From assembly GCF_009765965.1 (NCBI RefSeq), contig NZ_LMUL01000014.1:973685-1037684 (forward strand): DNA of 64,000 bases, in the 5' to 3' direction. Numbering within the stretch: the stretch's first letter is position 1; the number at the start of each line of letters is the position of its first letter. The notes under the pieces were generated by a model. It did no database searches. It had not been told where the DNA came from and worked only from the letters and a program-made list of their open reading frames with translations. Origin of the DNA: Caulobacter sp. S45. GTDB lineage: Bacteria > Pseudomonadota > Alphaproteobacteria > Caulobacterales > Caulobacteraceae. Made by a program: the position numbers and the translations under genes. Shown one piece after another: positions 17,453 to 27,491 of the stretch.

Positions 17453-19819
17453 ATGTCATATCGTGTTCATCGCAAAATGGGCCGGTCGGCCGCGTCGGCC
17501 TGGCTGGGATCGGCCAGCCTGTTGGTCTTGGGGATGTGCGCCGCGCCCGTGTATGCGCAAGGCGTAGCGCCCTCCGCGCAACCCGCCCCGGCGCCAGCTT
17601 CCACGTCGCCCCCCGCAGCGGCGGTCGACAGCGGCAGCGTTTCTGAAGTCATCGTCACCGCCAGCAAGCGGGTGTCGCAGTCGGCGCTGTCAGTGCCCGG
17701 CGCGATCCAGGCCATCTCGGGCGATTCGCTGGCCAAGGCCGGCACGATCGGATTCATTGACGTCGCCGTCAAAATCCCTGGCCTGCAGATCCAGGACCTT
17801 GGCCCCGGCGACCGCAAGTATGTTGTCCGCGGCGTCAATTCGACTGGCGATTCCACCACCGGCGTCTACTACGACGAAGCGGTGATCAGCGGCTCCAACG
17901 CCAACGACGGCGGCGGGATGGAAGCCGACATCCGGCTGTTCGACATGGATCACGTCGAGTTCCTGCGCGGCCCGCAGGGCACCCTGTATGGCGCCAGCTC
18001 GGAAAGCGGCACCATCCGCTTCGTCACCAAGAAGCCCGACATGGAGAACTACGGCGGCTACGCCACGGCCGAAGGCTCCGACACCGAACACGGCGCCGGC
18101 AACTACAACTTCAACGGCGCGGTCAACCTCCCGATCATCAAGGACGTGCTGGCCCTGCGCGTAGTCGGCTGGCGGGTCAGCGACAGCGGCTTCATCGACC
18201 AGCCGCGCATCGCCACCGGCGAACTCAAGGACGTCAACAACGACGACGTGTCCGGCGGCCGCATCAACCTGCGCTTCACGCCGATCCACGACCTGACCAT
18301 CGACGCCTACTACACCACCCAGACCGAGACCTCCGACGGCTCGCCCCGCTACACCCCGGCCGGCGTGACCTCGTTCGGCGCACCGGGCATCCCGGCGGTC
18401 CAGGGTTGCGACCTGTGCAACACCGATGTGACCCGCAGCCCCTATGGCGAGCGGATCGACCTGTACGGGGTCACTATCAACTACCAGATGCCCTACGGGA
18501 CGGTGACGGCGACCAGCAACCAGTACAACCGGCACCTGCAGTTCAACTTCGACTCCACCCCGGTGCTGATCGCCAACGGCGTCAATATCCCCGGCGAGAC
18601 CGAAGAACCCCAACAGCGCGACGTGACCTCCAGCGAAATCCGCTACGCGTCCAAATTCGACTTCCCCGTCAACTTCGTCGCCGGCGTGTTCCGTCAGTAC
18701 GAGACCAACGATCTGGCCGTGCACGTGCTGAAGACCAACGCCGCCGGTCTGGCGGTCGGCCCCTTCAGCGAGGCCAACGACGAAGACGCCCTGTCCAATC
18801 CCAACGGCACCACCTTCTTCGGCCGCATCGACAACCGCACGACCACCGAATACGCCGCCTTCACCGAAGTCACCTGGGACGTGACGCCGAAGTTCCAGAT
18901 CGTGGGCGGCGCGCGCTACTTCAGCGAGTCGCTGCAGGGCAACCAGGAACAGACCCATCCCTTCGGCGGCTTCCCCGCCGGCCAGAATCTGGTGGTCATC
19001 CCCGATCAGACCGAGACCTTCAGCAAGATCACGTTCAAGGCCAACGCCAGCTATAAGATCAACCCGAACCTGATGGTCTACGTCACCGCCTCGGAAGGCT
19101 TCCGAGGCGGCGGACTGAACGCCCAGAGCCAACCCTTCGAGCCCATCCCCACCTCCTACGCCCCGGACTCGCTGTGGAACTACGAGGCCGGCCTGAAGGG
19201 TAAGCTGTTCGACGGCAAGCTGCAGTATAGCGTCGACGGCTACGCCATCCTCTGGAACAACATCCAGCAGCCCGAGACCACCTCCGACGGCGCCTTCACC
19301 TTCACCGGCAACGCCGGCAATGCGCGCATCACCGGCTTCGAGTACGAGTTCGACGCCAAGCCGATCCAGTACGTGACCGTGAGCTTCACCGGCTCCTACC
19401 AGGACGCCGTGCTGACCAAGGGCGCGACCGCGGCTCAGGTCGCGGCCAACGGGACGCTGGGCGTCACCGGCGACAAGATCGCCAACGTGCCGCCGTTCCA
19501 GGCCAACCTCAGCCTCGACTACACCCGGCCCATCAACGACACGATGAGCTGGACGCTCGCCGGCGACATCACCTATCGCGACAGCATGAACAGTCAGACC
19601 AATCTGACCGACAACCCGTTCAACGTGCCGCTGTCCGCCTACACCCTGCTCGGCGCCCGCACCTCCATCAATACCGGGCCGTGGACGGCGACGGTGTTCG
19701 TGCGCAACCTGGGCGACGACCGCGCGCAGATTTCGGCCATCAACTCGGCGCAGGACCCGCTGGCGCTGCTGACGATCCGACCCCGCACCTTCGGGATGTC
19801 GGTGAGCCGGACCTTCTAG
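17453..19819 (+). CDS. TonB-dependent receptor of the catabolic island
   Basis: A 788-residue full-length receptor. The signal peptide ends near residue 36 (PVYAQG). The TonB box/plug start SEVIVTASKRVSQSALSVPGAIQAIS is at about 64-90, plug motifs are LRGPQGTLYGASSESGTIRFVTKKP (about 165-190), and the barrel ends in ...MSVSRTF with the terminal Phe. ATG 17453 has AAGGGG upstream. The promoter box is shared with the class V PLP gene, so it probably imports the pathway substrate or a precursor across the outer membrane. In Caulobacterales such receptors are often used for carbon sources as well as iron; the ligand is not readable. Confidence 0.95.
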   Translation: MSYRVHRKMGRSAASAWLGSASLLVLGMCAAPVYAQGVAPSAQPAPAPASTSPPAAAVDSGSVSEVIVTASKRVSQSALSVPGAIQAISGDSLAKAGTIGFIDVAVKIPGLQIQDLGPGDRKYVVRGVNSTGDSTTGVYYDEAVISGSNANDGGGMEADIRLFDMDHVEFLRGPQGTLYGASSESGTIRFVTKKPDMENYGGYATAEGSDTEHGAGNYNFNGAVNLPIIKDVLALRVVGWRVSDSGFIDQPRIATGELKDVNNDDVSGGRINLRFTPIHDLTIDAYYTTQTETSDGSPRYTPAGVTSFGAPGIPAVQGCDLCNTDVTRSPYGERIDLYGVTINYQMPYGTVTATSNQYNRHLQFNFDSTPVLIANGVNIPGETEEPQQRDVTSSEIRYASKFDFPVNFVAGVFRQYETNDLAVHVLKTNAAGLAVGPFSEANDEDALSNPNGTTFFGRIDNRTTTEYAAFTEVTWDVTPKFQIVGGARYFSESLQGNQEQTHPFGGFPAGQNLVVIPDQTETFSKITFKANASYKINPNLMVYVTASEGFRGGGLNAQSQPFEPIPTSYAPDSLWNYEAGLKGKLFDGKLQYSVDGYAILWNNIQQPETTSDGAFTFTGNAGNARITGFEYEFDAKPIQYVTVSFTGSYQDAVLTKGATAAQVAANGTLGVTGDKIANVPPFQANLSLDYTRPINDTMSWTLAGDITYRDSMNSQTNLTDNPFNVPLSAYTLLGARTSINTGPWTATVFVRNLGDDRAQISAINSAQDPLALLTIRPRTFGMSVSRTF

Positions 19820-19871
19820 GTTGAAGAATGGAGGGCGCGGCGATCACAGGTTCGCGGCGCCCTCACCTCAT

Positions 19872-19969
19872 CATGCCCCGACTTGATCAGGGGATCCATG
19901 GAACGGATGTATCCGATTTGACGGCGGGAACGTCGCGCCATGGATGCCCGGATCAAGTCTGGGCATGAC
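19872..19969. repeat. Intergenic inverted repeat (TCATGCCC...ATCCATGG family)
   Basis: Arms 19872-19902 and 19939-19969 are reverse complements at 28 of 31 positions around a 36-base loop. The element carries the text ACTTGATCAGGGGATCC, a type of extragenic palindrome that, from memory, is common in alphaproteobacterial genomes. It lies after the TonB receptor and before the CDGSH-cupin gene. Confidence 0.75.
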
Positions 19970-20031
19970 GACGGAAACGACGCCAGAATGACCCCAGGGT
20001 CGCTAAGATAAACGTCCGGGAGGAAGCTCTC

Positions 20032-21087
20032 ATGGCCACGCCGACCATCGCCTACCGCAAGGGTTACTATCACGAGGTCAAAGCGGGAAAGCGTTACCTG
20101 TGGTGCAGTTGCGGTCTGTCCAAGACCCAACCCTTCTGCGACGGCGCCCATGCGGGCACCGAATTCCTGCCGGTTTTGTTCAAGGCCAAGGAAGACGAGG
20201 ACGTCATCTTCTGCGGCTGCAAGCATACCGGCACGCCGCCCTTCTGCGACGGCGCCCACAGCAACCTACCCGGCGGCTATCAGAACGACGATCCCGACAG
20301 TCCCGAGAACCGCGCCATCCCGACGCTGACGCCCGATGCGGGGCCGACGCTCATGCTCGACAACGATTGCTACGTCTTCTCCCCGACCCGCGCGACGATG
20401 GAACGGAGCGGCGTGCTGGCCTGGTGCCCGACCATCAGCCCAGCCCAAGGCGCCCTGCACCAGTCGCAGTTCTACGCCGAGGTCCAGGTCGGCTCGGCGC
20501 CGGTGATCTCGGCCGACGACCGGCACACGGTGCTGTTCGTGGTCGACGGCGAAGGCGAGGTCGAGATCGGCGAGCGCCGCTTCCCGGTCACCCAGAAGAG
20601 CGGCCTGTATGTGCGGCCCTCCGAAGCCTACCGCATCCACAACCCTGGCCCCGAACCCATGCGCCTGTTCATCTCCAACGGGCCGGGCAGCGAAGACCTC
20701 GTGTTCCTGGACGAGATGCCCCCGACGTTCGAGGCCGAGTTCCCCGACCGCCGCGCCGACGTCGATCCGTCCCAGCGCCAGGCCATGGCCGAGCGTTCGT
20801 TCCAGATCCTGGTCAACCGCGAGCACGGCTCGACCATGGTCACCCAGTTCATCGGCAACATCCCGGTGTCCAAGGCCGAGCCCCATCGCCACCTCTACGA
20901 GGAGACGCTGATCTTCCTGCGGGGCGAGGGCGTGGTGTGGACCGAGACCCGCAAGGCCGAGGTTCGGGCCGGCGATGTGATGTTCCTGCCCAGGAAACAG
21001 CTCCACTCGGTGCAGAGCGTGTCGGACGGCGGGCTGGACGTGGTCGGGATCATCTATCCGGGCGACAATCCGTCCATCAACTACTGA
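20032..21087 (+). CDS. CDGSH iron-sulfur / bicupin fusion protein
   Basis: A 351-residue protein with two unrelated parts. Residues 25-40 and 61-76 are two exact CDGSH motifs (CxCx2[S/T]x3PxCDG[A]H), each expected to bind a 2Fe-2S cluster with 3Cys-1His ligation. Residues about 115-225 and 255-345 are two cupin barrels. The second keeps metal ligands (His285, His287, Glu290/291, His325 in PHRHLYEE and QLHSV), while the first lacks the HxH pair. The architecture suggests a redox-coupled oxygenase or sensor, possibly a ring-opening dioxygenase for the island. The gene precedes the permease and GCDH genes. I do not know a characterised homologue with this architecture. Confidence 0.85.
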   Translation: MATPTIAYRKGYYHEVKAGKRYLWCSCGLSKTQPFCDGAHAGTEFLPVLFKAKEDEDVIFCGCKHTGTPPFCDGAHSNLPGGYQNDDPDSPENRAIPTLTPDAGPTLMLDNDCYVFSPTRATMERSGVLAWCPTISPAQGALHQSQFYAEVQVGSAPVISADDRHTVLFVVDGEGEVEIGERRFPVTQKSGLYVRPSEAYRIHNPGPEPMRLFISNGPGSEDLVFLDEMPPTFEAEFPDRRADVDPSQRQAMAERSFQILVNREHGSTMVTQFIGNIPVSKAEPHRHLYEETLIFLRGEGVVWTETRKAEVRAGDVMFLPRKQLHSVQSVSDGGLDVVGIIYPGDNPSINY

Positions 21088-21099
21088 GCCGCCAAAACA

Positions 21100-21112
21100 C
21101 TTCAAACTTAAA
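21100..21112 (+). promoter_or_regulatory. Shared TTTCA-N5-AAA box upstream of the permease gene
   Basis: CTTCAAACTTAAA, 58 bases before the permease ATG, is identical over 12 bases to the box before the monooxygenase/reductase gene. It links permease and glutaryl-CoA dehydrogenase expression to the ring-cleavage operon. Confidence 0.5.
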
Positions 21113-21170
21113 ACGTCTTGACGGCGCGGACGGGGGGACGGAAAGTCCCGTTGTCGACCCAGGAGCCCAG

Positions 21171-22592
21171 ATGACCGACGCCGCCATCGCCAAACAGGAA
21201 GGCGGCCTGCACAAGGGGCTCACCAAGGGCCAGGTCGTGATGATCGGGCTCGGCGGCGCCATCGGCACGGCCCTGTTCGCCGGCAGCGGCATCGCCATCA
21301 ACTACGCCGGCCCCTCGGTCATCCTCAGCTACATCATCGCCGGCTTCATCGCCCTGGTCATGGTGTTCAGCCTGTCGGAGATGGCGGTGATGCACCCCTC
21401 GGCCGGCTCGTTCGGCACCTATGCCGAGGCCTACCTGAACCCATGGGCGGGCTTCGTGGTCCGCTACACCTACTGGGCGGCCCAGGTGATCGCGGTCGGC
21501 GGCGAGGCGGTCGCGGCGGGCATGTATATGACCTTCTGGTTCCCCGGCACGCCGATCTGGCTGTGGTCGATCGCCTTCGCGGTGCTGCTGCTGGTGGTCA
21601 ATTCACAGTCGGTGAAGCACTTCGGCACGGTGGAATACTGGTTCTCCTTCATCAAGGTCGCCGCCATCGTCGTCTTCATCGTGCTGGGGATCATCAGCAT
21701 CTTCGGCATCGGGGTGAAGCCGGTCGGCCTGCACAACCTGACCCACGCCCAGGGCGGCTTCTTCCCGCACGGGCTGAAGGGCATGTGGATGGCGGTGATC
21801 GTCGGCGTGCTGTCCTACAACGGCATCGAGGTGATCGCCGTCACTTCGGGGGAGACCCAGGACCCCAAGCGGGCGATCCCGGCGGCGCTGCGCACCATGG
21901 TGCTGCGGCTGTTCCTGTTCTACGTGCTGGCGCTGACGGTGGTGGTGACCTTCGTGCCCTGGACCGTGATCGCGGCCAAGATCGTCACCGAAAGCCCCTT
22001 CGTCCGGGTGTTCAGCTACATGGGCATCCGCCATGCAGCGGGGGTGATGAACTTCGTGGTGCTGAGCGCGGCGCTCTCCAGCATGAACACGAATGTCTAT
22101 CTCTGCGCGCGGATGCTGTTCTCGCTGTCGCGCGGCGGCTATGCGCCCAAGCTCTTCGGCAAGCTGAGCAAGGACGGCTCGCCGGTGGCGGCCATCGTCA
22201 CCTCGGGCGCCTGCATCCTGGTGGCGGCCGCCATCTCGCGGATCACGCCGCTGGCCTACAACTACCTGCTGGGCGTGGCCCTGTTCGGGGCGATCATCGT
22301 CTGGATGATCATCCTGGCCAGCCACCTGGCCTTCCGCCGCAAGCACCGGGGCGAGACGCTGCCGGTGCGCATGCCGTTCTTTCCCTGGATGCAGCTCGCG
22401 GGCCTCGGCCTTCTGGCGGCGTTGCTGGTGACCATGGGGCTCGACACCGAGTTCTGGAACGTGTCGTGGATCGTCGGCCTGCCCTGGCTGGGCCTTCTGA
22501 CCATCGCCTACTTCATCTGGAAGGCGCGCAACAAGCCGCCCGGAATCGCCATGGCTCGTCACGGCCTGGAACCCGCCGCCCGCGACGCCTAG
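21171..22592 (+). CDS. Amino acid permease (AAT/APC family), probably aromatic amino acid uptake
   Basis: A 473-residue inner-membrane transporter with about 12 predicted hydrophobic segments. The first helix begins [26 protein letters not shown], the hallmark of the amino acid-polyamine-organocation AAT group (AroP, PheP, GabP type), and [19 protein letters not shown] is the conserved loop after helix 2. AGGAG lies 5 bases before the ATG. An operator-like box shared with the aryl-CoA monooxygenase lies in its promoter and gcdH follows after 37 bases, so import of tryptophan, kynurenine or a related amino acid is likely; the exact substrate is inferred. Confidence 0.9.
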   Translation: MTDAAIAKQEGGLHKGLTKGQVVMIGLGGAIGTALFAGSGIAINYAGPSVILSYIIAGFIALVMVFSLSEMAVMHPSAGSFGTYAEAYLNPWAGFVVRYTYWAAQVIAVGGEAVAAGMYMTFWFPGTPIWLWSIAFAVLLLVVNSQSVKHFGTVEYWFSFIKVAAIVVFIVLGIISIFGIGVKPVGLHNLTHAQGGFFPHGLKGMWMAVIVGVLSYNGIEVIAVTSGETQDPKRAIPAALRTMVLRLFLFYVLALTVVVTFVPWTVIAAKIVTESPFVRVFSYMGIRHAAGVMNFVVLSAALSSMNTNVYLCARMLFSLSRGGYAPKLFGKLSKDGSPVAAIVTSGACILVAAAISRITPLAYNYLLGVALFGAIIVWMIILASHLAFRRKHRGETLPVRMPFFPWMQLAGLGLLAALLVTMGLDTEFWNVSWIVGLPWLGLLTIAYFIWKARNKPPGIAMARHGLEPAARDA

Positions 22593-22629
22593 TCTCCCCC
22601 AAAGCTTTCTGAACGACGGAACGATAGAC

Positions 22630-23811
22630 ATGGCCACGGCGAGCGCCTTCGACTGGCAGGACCCTTTCGCGCTGGACGCGCAGCTCAACGAGGACGAGCG
22701 GCACATCCGCGAAGCCGCCCACGCCTACTGCCAGGGCGAGTTGCAGCCCCGGGTGACGATGGCGGCGCGCAACGAGACCTTCGACCGCGAGATCATGCGC
22801 GAGATGGGCAGGCTCGGCCTCCTCGGCGCCACCCTGCCCTCCGAATACGGCGGCGCGGACGCTAGCCACGTCGCCTACGGCCTGATCGCGCGCGAGGTCG
22901 AGCGCGTCGACAGTGGCTACCGCTCGGCCATGAGCGTGCAGTCCTCCCTCGTCATGTATCCGATCTACGCCTACGGCAGCGAGGAGCAACGCCGGAAGTA
23001 CCTGCCCGGCTTGGCCGCCGGCGAACTGGTCGGCTGCTTCGGCCTGACCGAGCCCAACCACGGCTCCGACCCCGGCGGCATGGAGACGCGCGCGGAAAAG
23101 GTCGAGGGCGGCTATCGCCTCAACGGCGCCAAGACCTGGATCACCAACAGCCCCATCGCCGACCTAGCCGTAGTCTGGGCCAAGCTCGACGGCGTGATCC
23201 GCGGCTTCGTGGTCGAGCGCGGCATGGCCGGGTTCGAGACGCCCAAGATCCACGGCAAGCTGTCGCTGCGCGCCTCGATCACCGGCGAGATCGTGCTGCA
23301 GGACGTGGTGGTGCCTGAAGAGAACCTGCTGCCCAACGTCAAGGGCCTGTCCGGCCCGTTCGGCTGCCTGAACAAGGCCCGCTACGGCATCTCGTGGGGC
23401 GCGCTCGGAGCGGCGGAATTCTGTTGGCATGCGGCGCGCAGCTACGGCCTGGACCGCAAGCAATTCGGCCGCCCACTCGCCAACAACCAGCTGTTCCAGA
23501 AGAAGCTGGTCGACATGCAGACCGAGATCGCGCTGGGCCTGCAAGGCTGCCTGCGCGTCGGCCGCCTGCTCGACGAAGGTCACGCCGCGCCGGAGATGAT
23601 CTCGATCGTCAAGCGCAACAGCTGTGGCAAGGCGCTCGACATCGCCCGCGCGGCCCGCGACATGCACGGCGGCAACGGGGTGTCCGACGAGTTCCACGTC
23701 ATGCGCCACATGTGCAACCTGGAAGCCGTCAACACCTACGAAGGCACCTACGACATCCACACCCTGATCCTGGGCCGCGCCCAGACCGGGCTGCAGGCCT
23801 TTACGGGTTAA
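22630..23811 (+). CDS. gcdH: Glutaryl-CoA dehydrogenase
   Basis: A 393-residue FAD enzyme that oxidises and decarboxylates glutaryl-CoA to crotonyl-CoA and CO2. It is recognised from segments closely matching known [24 protein letters not shown] (about 97-116, with the glutaryl-binding Arg), [16 protein letters not shown] (about 138-153), and the C-terminal [20 protein letters not shown] with the catalytic Glu in YEGT. It fits the end of tryptophan or aminobenzoyl-CoA catabolism, where a glutaryl-CoA-level C5 dicarboxylate would form. It lies 37 bases after the permease gene, probably one transcript, and overlaps the convergent marR gene by 11 bases. Confidence 0.93.
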   Translation: MATASAFDWQDPFALDAQLNEDERHIREAAHAYCQGELQPRVTMAARNETFDREIMREMGRLGLLGATLPSEYGGADASHVAYGLIAREVERVDSGYRSAMSVQSSLVMYPIYAYGSEEQRRKYLPGLAAGELVGCFGLTEPNHGSDPGGMETRAEKVEGGYRLNGAKTWITNSPIADLAVVWAKLDGVIRGFVVERGMAGFETPKIHGKLSLRASITGEIVLQDVVVPEENLLPNVKGLSGPFGCLNKARYGISWGALGAAEFCWHAARSYGLDRKQFGRPLANNQLFQKKLVDMQTEIALGLQGCLRVGRLLDEGHAAPEMISIVKRNSCGKALDIARAARDMHGGNGVSDEFHVMRHMCNLEAVNTYEGTYDIHTLILGRAQTGLQAFTG

Positions 23812-24247
23812 GCTGGCCCAAGGCGAGGACGAGGGCGGGCTCCAGCACCCGCAGCTCCTCCAGATGCGCCACCGTCAACCGGCGTAGGACGCTCTCCGCC
23901 TTCGGGGTCAGGACGAGCGTCATGCGCCGCCGATCCTGGGCGGAAGCCGTCTTGATCAGAAGATCGGCCTCGACCATGCGCGACGCCAGCTCGGCCGCCG
24001 TATGGGCCGCGATCAGGAGTTGTGCGGCCAGCGTCCCCACCGAAGGCGGTTCCGGCCCCACGTGTCCCGCGAGAGCGAGCAGGGCCTGATGTTGCTGGGG
24101 CGGTAGCCCAGCCTTGCCCGCGGCAGCCTCGCTGAAGGCCAGGAAGCGGCGAAGCTGATAACGGAAAGCAGCGAGCGCCGCATATTCTTCCGAGGAAAGT
24201 TCGCGCACTGGCGTCCCTTCCTCCCTCGCATTCGCCTCGGGCGTCAT
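23801..24247 (-). CDS. MarR-like winged-helix regulator next to the ClC channel
   Basis: A 148-residue protein with MarR topology: the helix-turn-helix lies in [25 protein letters not shown] (about 80-104) and the wing in [16 protein letters not shown] (about 114-129). I chose ATG 24247, with GGAGG 8 bases upstream, rather than the in-frame ATG at 24271. It is divergent from the chloride-channel gene, and a perfect 19-bp palindrome lies between them. The 3' end overlaps gcdH tail-to-tail. It probably controls the channel gene and itself. Some homologues are annotated only as MarR family. Confidence 0.85.
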   Translation of the reverse strand: MTPEANAREEGTPVRELSSEEYAALAAFRYQLRRFLAFSEAAAGKAGLPPQQHQALLALAGHVGPEPPSVGTLAAQLLIAAHTAAELASRMVEADLLIKTASAQDRRRMTLVLTPKAESVLRRLTVAHLEELRVLEPALVLALGQLNP

Positions 24248-24284
24248 GCTCCTCGCCTCCAAATCGGCCATCCGCTCACTAGAT

Positions 24285-24303
24285 TATATCGTAATACGAT
24301 ATA
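24285..24303. promoter_or_regulatory. Perfect 19-bp palindromic operator between marR and the ClC gene
   Basis: TATATCGTAATACGATATA has exact 9-bp arms around a single central base. It sits 38 bases from the regulator start and 19 bases from the channel start, the classic position of an autoregulatory MarR operator. It is AT-rich against a GC-rich background. Confidence 0.75.
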
Positions 24304-24321
24304 TATGCACCCTCTCGTTTG

Positions 24322-26130
24322 ATGGAGACGATGCGGATGGCCGGGCGAACAGGGGTGGGAACGACAGCGGGCGTCGCCGCCGCACGCCCGCTCGCAGATT
24401 TCCGGGCGGATCGGCGTCTGCTGATGCTGATCGCCATGGCCCTGCTGATCGGTACGGGAGGCGCGTTCGCCGCCTGGCTCCTGCTCAAGCTGATCGCCCT
24501 TACAAGCAACCTGGTCTGGTTCGGTCGGTGGAGCGACGCCTCCGTCTCCCTGGCCCATGCCGCACGTACGCCATGGATGGTCGCGGCCCCGGTGCTGGGC
24601 GGTCTGGTGATCGGGCTGATAGCGCGGTTCGGCTCGGAGAAGATTCGTGGCCACGGCATCCCCGAGGCGATCGAAGCGATCCTGATCGGCGGCAGCCGGA
24701 TGTCGCCCAAGGTCGCGGTGCTGAAACCCATCTCTTCGGCCATCTCCATCGGCACCGGCGGCCCCTTCGGCGCGGAAGGCCCCATTATCATGACCGGCGG
24801 CGCGATCGGTTCGCTGTTCGCCCAGTTCTTCCATCTGAGCGCAGCCGAGCGGAAGACCCTGCTGGTGGCCGGCGCCGCGGCCGGCATGACCGCCATCTTC
24901 GGGACCCCAGTGGCCGCGGTCCTGCTGGCGGTGGAACTGTTGCTGTTCGAGTGGCGGCCCCGCAGTTTCATTCCCGTCGCCGCTGGCGCGATCGCGGCGG
25001 TCTGCTGGCGGCCGTTGCTGCTGGGCTCGGGGCCGCTGTTCCCGTTTTCCGCCGATCCGGCCCTGCCATGGTGGGGGCTGAGCGCCGCCGCCGCGCTGGG
25101 CGTCGCCGTGGGCCTGTTGTCCGGCATGCTGACCAAGCTGCTCTACGCCATCGAGGACCTGTTCGAACACTTGCCGATCCACTGGATGTGGTGGCCGGCC
25201 TTGGGCGGCCTCGCCGTCGGCTTGGGCGGCCTGGTCGAGCCCCGCGCGCTCGGCGTCGGCTACGACGTCATCGGCGACCTGCTGACCGGCCATCTGCTGG
25301 TGGCGGGCGTACTGGCGATCCTGTTGGTCAAGGCCACGATCTGGCTGATCTCGCTCTCGTCGGGGACTTCGGGCGGCGTGCTGGCGCCCTTGCTGATCCT
25401 GGGCGGCGCGCTGGGCTGGCTGATCGGCCTGGGCTTTCCCGGGCAGCCGGGCTTCTGGGCGCTGCTCGGCATGGCGGCCATGCTGGGCGGAACCATGAGG
25501 GCGCCGCTGACCGGCGCCATTTTCGCGGTGGAGCTAACAGGCGACGTGCGGATGCTGCCGCCTCTGCTGGCCGCCACGGCCGCCGCCTACGCCGTGACCG
25601 TCCTGCTGTTGAAGCGCTCGATCCTCACCGAGAAGATCGCGCGGCGCGGCCAGCACATCACCCGCGAATACGCCGTCGACCCCTACGAGCTGACCCGCAT
25701 CTCGGAGGTCATGGTGCGAGATGTCGACGTAATGGACGCGGAGCTTTCCATACCCGACGCCGTGACCGCCCTAGCGGCGGGACGCCACCGCATCTACCCG
25801 GTGGTGGATCGGGCCGGACGGCCGGTGGGCCTGGTGTCTCGCAGCGACGCCCTACGCTGGGCCATGGAAGGCGGTCACGAGAGCGAACGGCTGACCGATC
25901 GCGTTTCCGACGCCGCCCTGACCATCGCCCATCCGGACCATGTGGTTGCTCACGCCGCCGACCTGATGCTGGCGACCGGACAGGGCCGCATTCCCGTGAC
26001 CGATCCGATCAGCGGCGTCCTCGTCGGCCTGATCACCCGCAAGGACCTGCTCCAAGTTCGGGCGGCGTCCACGCGCGACGAAGGCCATCGCGAGGCCTAT
26101 TTCACACCCCATAGGCATCGGATCGCCTAG
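24322..26130 (+). CDS. ClC-family chloride channel/transporter with C-terminal CBS pair
   Basis: A ~602-residue membrane protein. ClC signatures are GHGIPEA (in place of GSGIPE, about 110), GAEGPIIMTGG (the gating-Glu segment, about 150), and GTSGGVLAPLL (third anion-binding stretch, about 348-358). About ten hydrophobic segments run to residue 440. Residues about 460-600 hold two CBS domains (SEVMVRDVDVMDA..., then HPDHVVAHAADLMLATGQGRIPV), which usually bind adenine nucleotides. Several start codons are possible (24322, 24331, 24337); GGAG at 24324-24327 favours the last two. It is expressed away from a MarR regulator and may respond to pH or anion stress. Confidence 0.9.
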   Translation: METMRMAGRTGVGTTAGVAAARPLADFRADRRLLMLIAMALLIGTGGAFAAWLLLKLIALTSNLVWFGRWSDASVSLAHAARTPWMVAAPVLGGLVIGLIARFGSEKIRGHGIPEAIEAILIGGSRMSPKVAVLKPISSAISIGTGGPFGAEGPIIMTGGAIGSLFAQFFHLSAAERKTLLVAGAAAGMTAIFGTPVAAVLLAVELLLFEWRPRSFIPVAAGAIAAVCWRPLLLGSGPLFPFSADPALPWWGLSAAAALGVAVGLLSGMLTKLLYAIEDLFEHLPIHWMWWPALGGLAVGLGGLVEPRALGVGYDVIGDLLTGHLLVAGVLAILLVKATIWLISLSSGTSGGVLAPLLILGGALGWLIGLGFPGQPGFWALLGMAAMLGGTMRAPLTGAIFAVELTGDVRMLPPLLAATAAAYAVTVLLLKRSILTEKIARRGQHITREYAVDPYELTRISEVMVRDVDVMDAELSIPDAVTALAAGRHRIYPVVDRAGRPVGLVSRSDALRWAMEGGHESERLTDRVSDAALTIAHPDHVVAHAADLMLATGQGRIPVTDPISGVLVGLITRKDLLQVRAASTRDEGHREAYFTPHRHRIA

Positions 26131-26177
26131 CCTTGGCGCGAGCGTAGCGGGGCGCGACCCGCTACGCCCTGCTTCAC

Positions 26178-27269
26178 CTATCCTACGTTTTCCAAAAACG
26201 CATTTTCCCGCGCGCTGTCCGCAAGTGAGGGATAGTCGACATAACCCTCGGGACCCGGCGCATAGAAGGTCGCGGCGTTCCAGGCGTTCAGTTCGGCGCC
26301 GCTGCGCAGGCGCTCGGGCAGGTCCGGGTTGGCGATGTAGGCCTTGCCGAAGGCCACAGCATCCGCCCATCCCGCGTCCAGCGCCGCCTGGGCGCTCTCA
26401 CCGGTGAAGCCCTCGTTGGCGATATAGACGCCGCCGAAATCACGCTTGAGCTGGGGGCCGAGGCTGTCCGGCCCCGCCGCCTCGCGCGCGCAAATGAAGG
26501 CGATCTTGCGCCGGCCGAGCTCGCGCGCGACATGGCCGAAGGTCGCCGCGCGGTTGGAGTCGCCCATGCCGTGAGCGTCCGCACGCGGGGCCAGGTGCAC
26601 GCCGACGCGATCCACGCCCCAAACCGATATCGCCGCATCGGTCGCTTCCAGCAGCAGGCGGGCGCGGTTCTCCACCGAGCCGCCGTATTCATCCGTGCGC
26701 TGGTTGGAGCCGTCCTGTAGGAATTGGTCGAGCAGGTAGCCATTGGCGCCGTGCAGTTCCACCCCGTCGAAGCCTGCGGCTTGCGCGTTCTCGGCCCCCT
26801 GGCGGTAGGCTTCGATCACGCCGGCGAGTTCCCCGATCTCCAGCGCACGCGGGACCGGAAAGGGACGCTTGGGACGCAGCAGGCTGACCTCGCCCTTCGC
26901 CGCGATCGCGCTGGGCGCCACCGGCGGCTGGCCGTTCAGGAAGATCGGGTCGGAGATGCGGCCCACATGCCAGATCTGCAGGAAGATGCGGCCGCCCTTG
27001 TCGTGCACCGCGCGCGTCACCTGCTTCCAGCCCTCGGTCTGTTCCTTGGACCAGGCGCCGGGCACGTCGGCGTAACCGATCCCCTGGGGAGTGACAGGAG
27101 TGGCTTCGGACAGGATCAGGCCGGCGGAAGCGCGTTGGGCGTAGTAGTCGGCCATCAGCGCGTTGGGGATACGGCTCTCGCCCGCCCGCGCACGGGTCAG
27201 CGGCGCCATGACGACGCGATTGGGCAGGGTCAGGTCGCCGACGACGAGCGGATCGAAAAGCGAAGGCAT
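26178..27269 (-). CDS. Old yellow enzyme family alkene reductase (NemA/XenA type)
   Basis: A 363-residue FMN ene-reductase. It starts MPSLFDPLVVGDLTLPNRVVMAPLTRARA, and has LQIWHVGRISDP (about 95-106), the active-site block [33 protein letters not shown] (about 175-207), and GWADAVAFGKAYIANPDL near 325. ATG 27269 has AAGGA upstream. Such enzymes reduce alpha,beta-unsaturated carbonyls, nitro-esters and quinones using NADPH. It stands alone, divergent from the exported PLC-like gene and convergent with the ClC gene. A general electrophile-detoxification role is likely. Confidence 0.93.
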   Translation of the reverse strand: MPSLFDPLVVGDLTLPNRVVMAPLTRARAGESRIPNALMADYYAQRASAGLILSEATPVTPQGIGYADVPGAWSKEQTEGWKQVTRAVHDKGGRIFLQIWHVGRISDPIFLNGQPPVAPSAIAAKGEVSLLRPKRPFPVPRALEIGELAGVIEAYRQGAENAQAAGFDGVELHGANGYLLDQFLQDGSNQRTDEYGGSVENRARLLLEATDAAISVWGVDRVGVHLAPRADAHGMGDSNRAATFGHVARELGRRKIAFICAREAAGPDSLGPQLKRDFGGVYIANEGFTGESAQAALDAGWADAVAFGKAYIANPDLPERLRSGAELNAWNAATFYAPGPEGYVDYPSLADSARENAFLENVG

Positions 27270-27491
27270 GGACTGTCCTTGGTTGCGGACCGGCGTGGCC
27301 GGCCAAGCGTAGCGTTGTCGTATACCTGGGCTCAGAGAACCGCGATGCAACCATGCGCGGCTCACGCTTTTCTGATAGGGCCGAAAGATATTCACCGGTC
27401 TCGTTTTCCGCCTCGTCCAAGCGGCGGCGCGGCGGGAAAACTGTCATCGTCCTGCCCTAGCTAGGCGCGGAACCGATCAGGGGCCGCCGCC

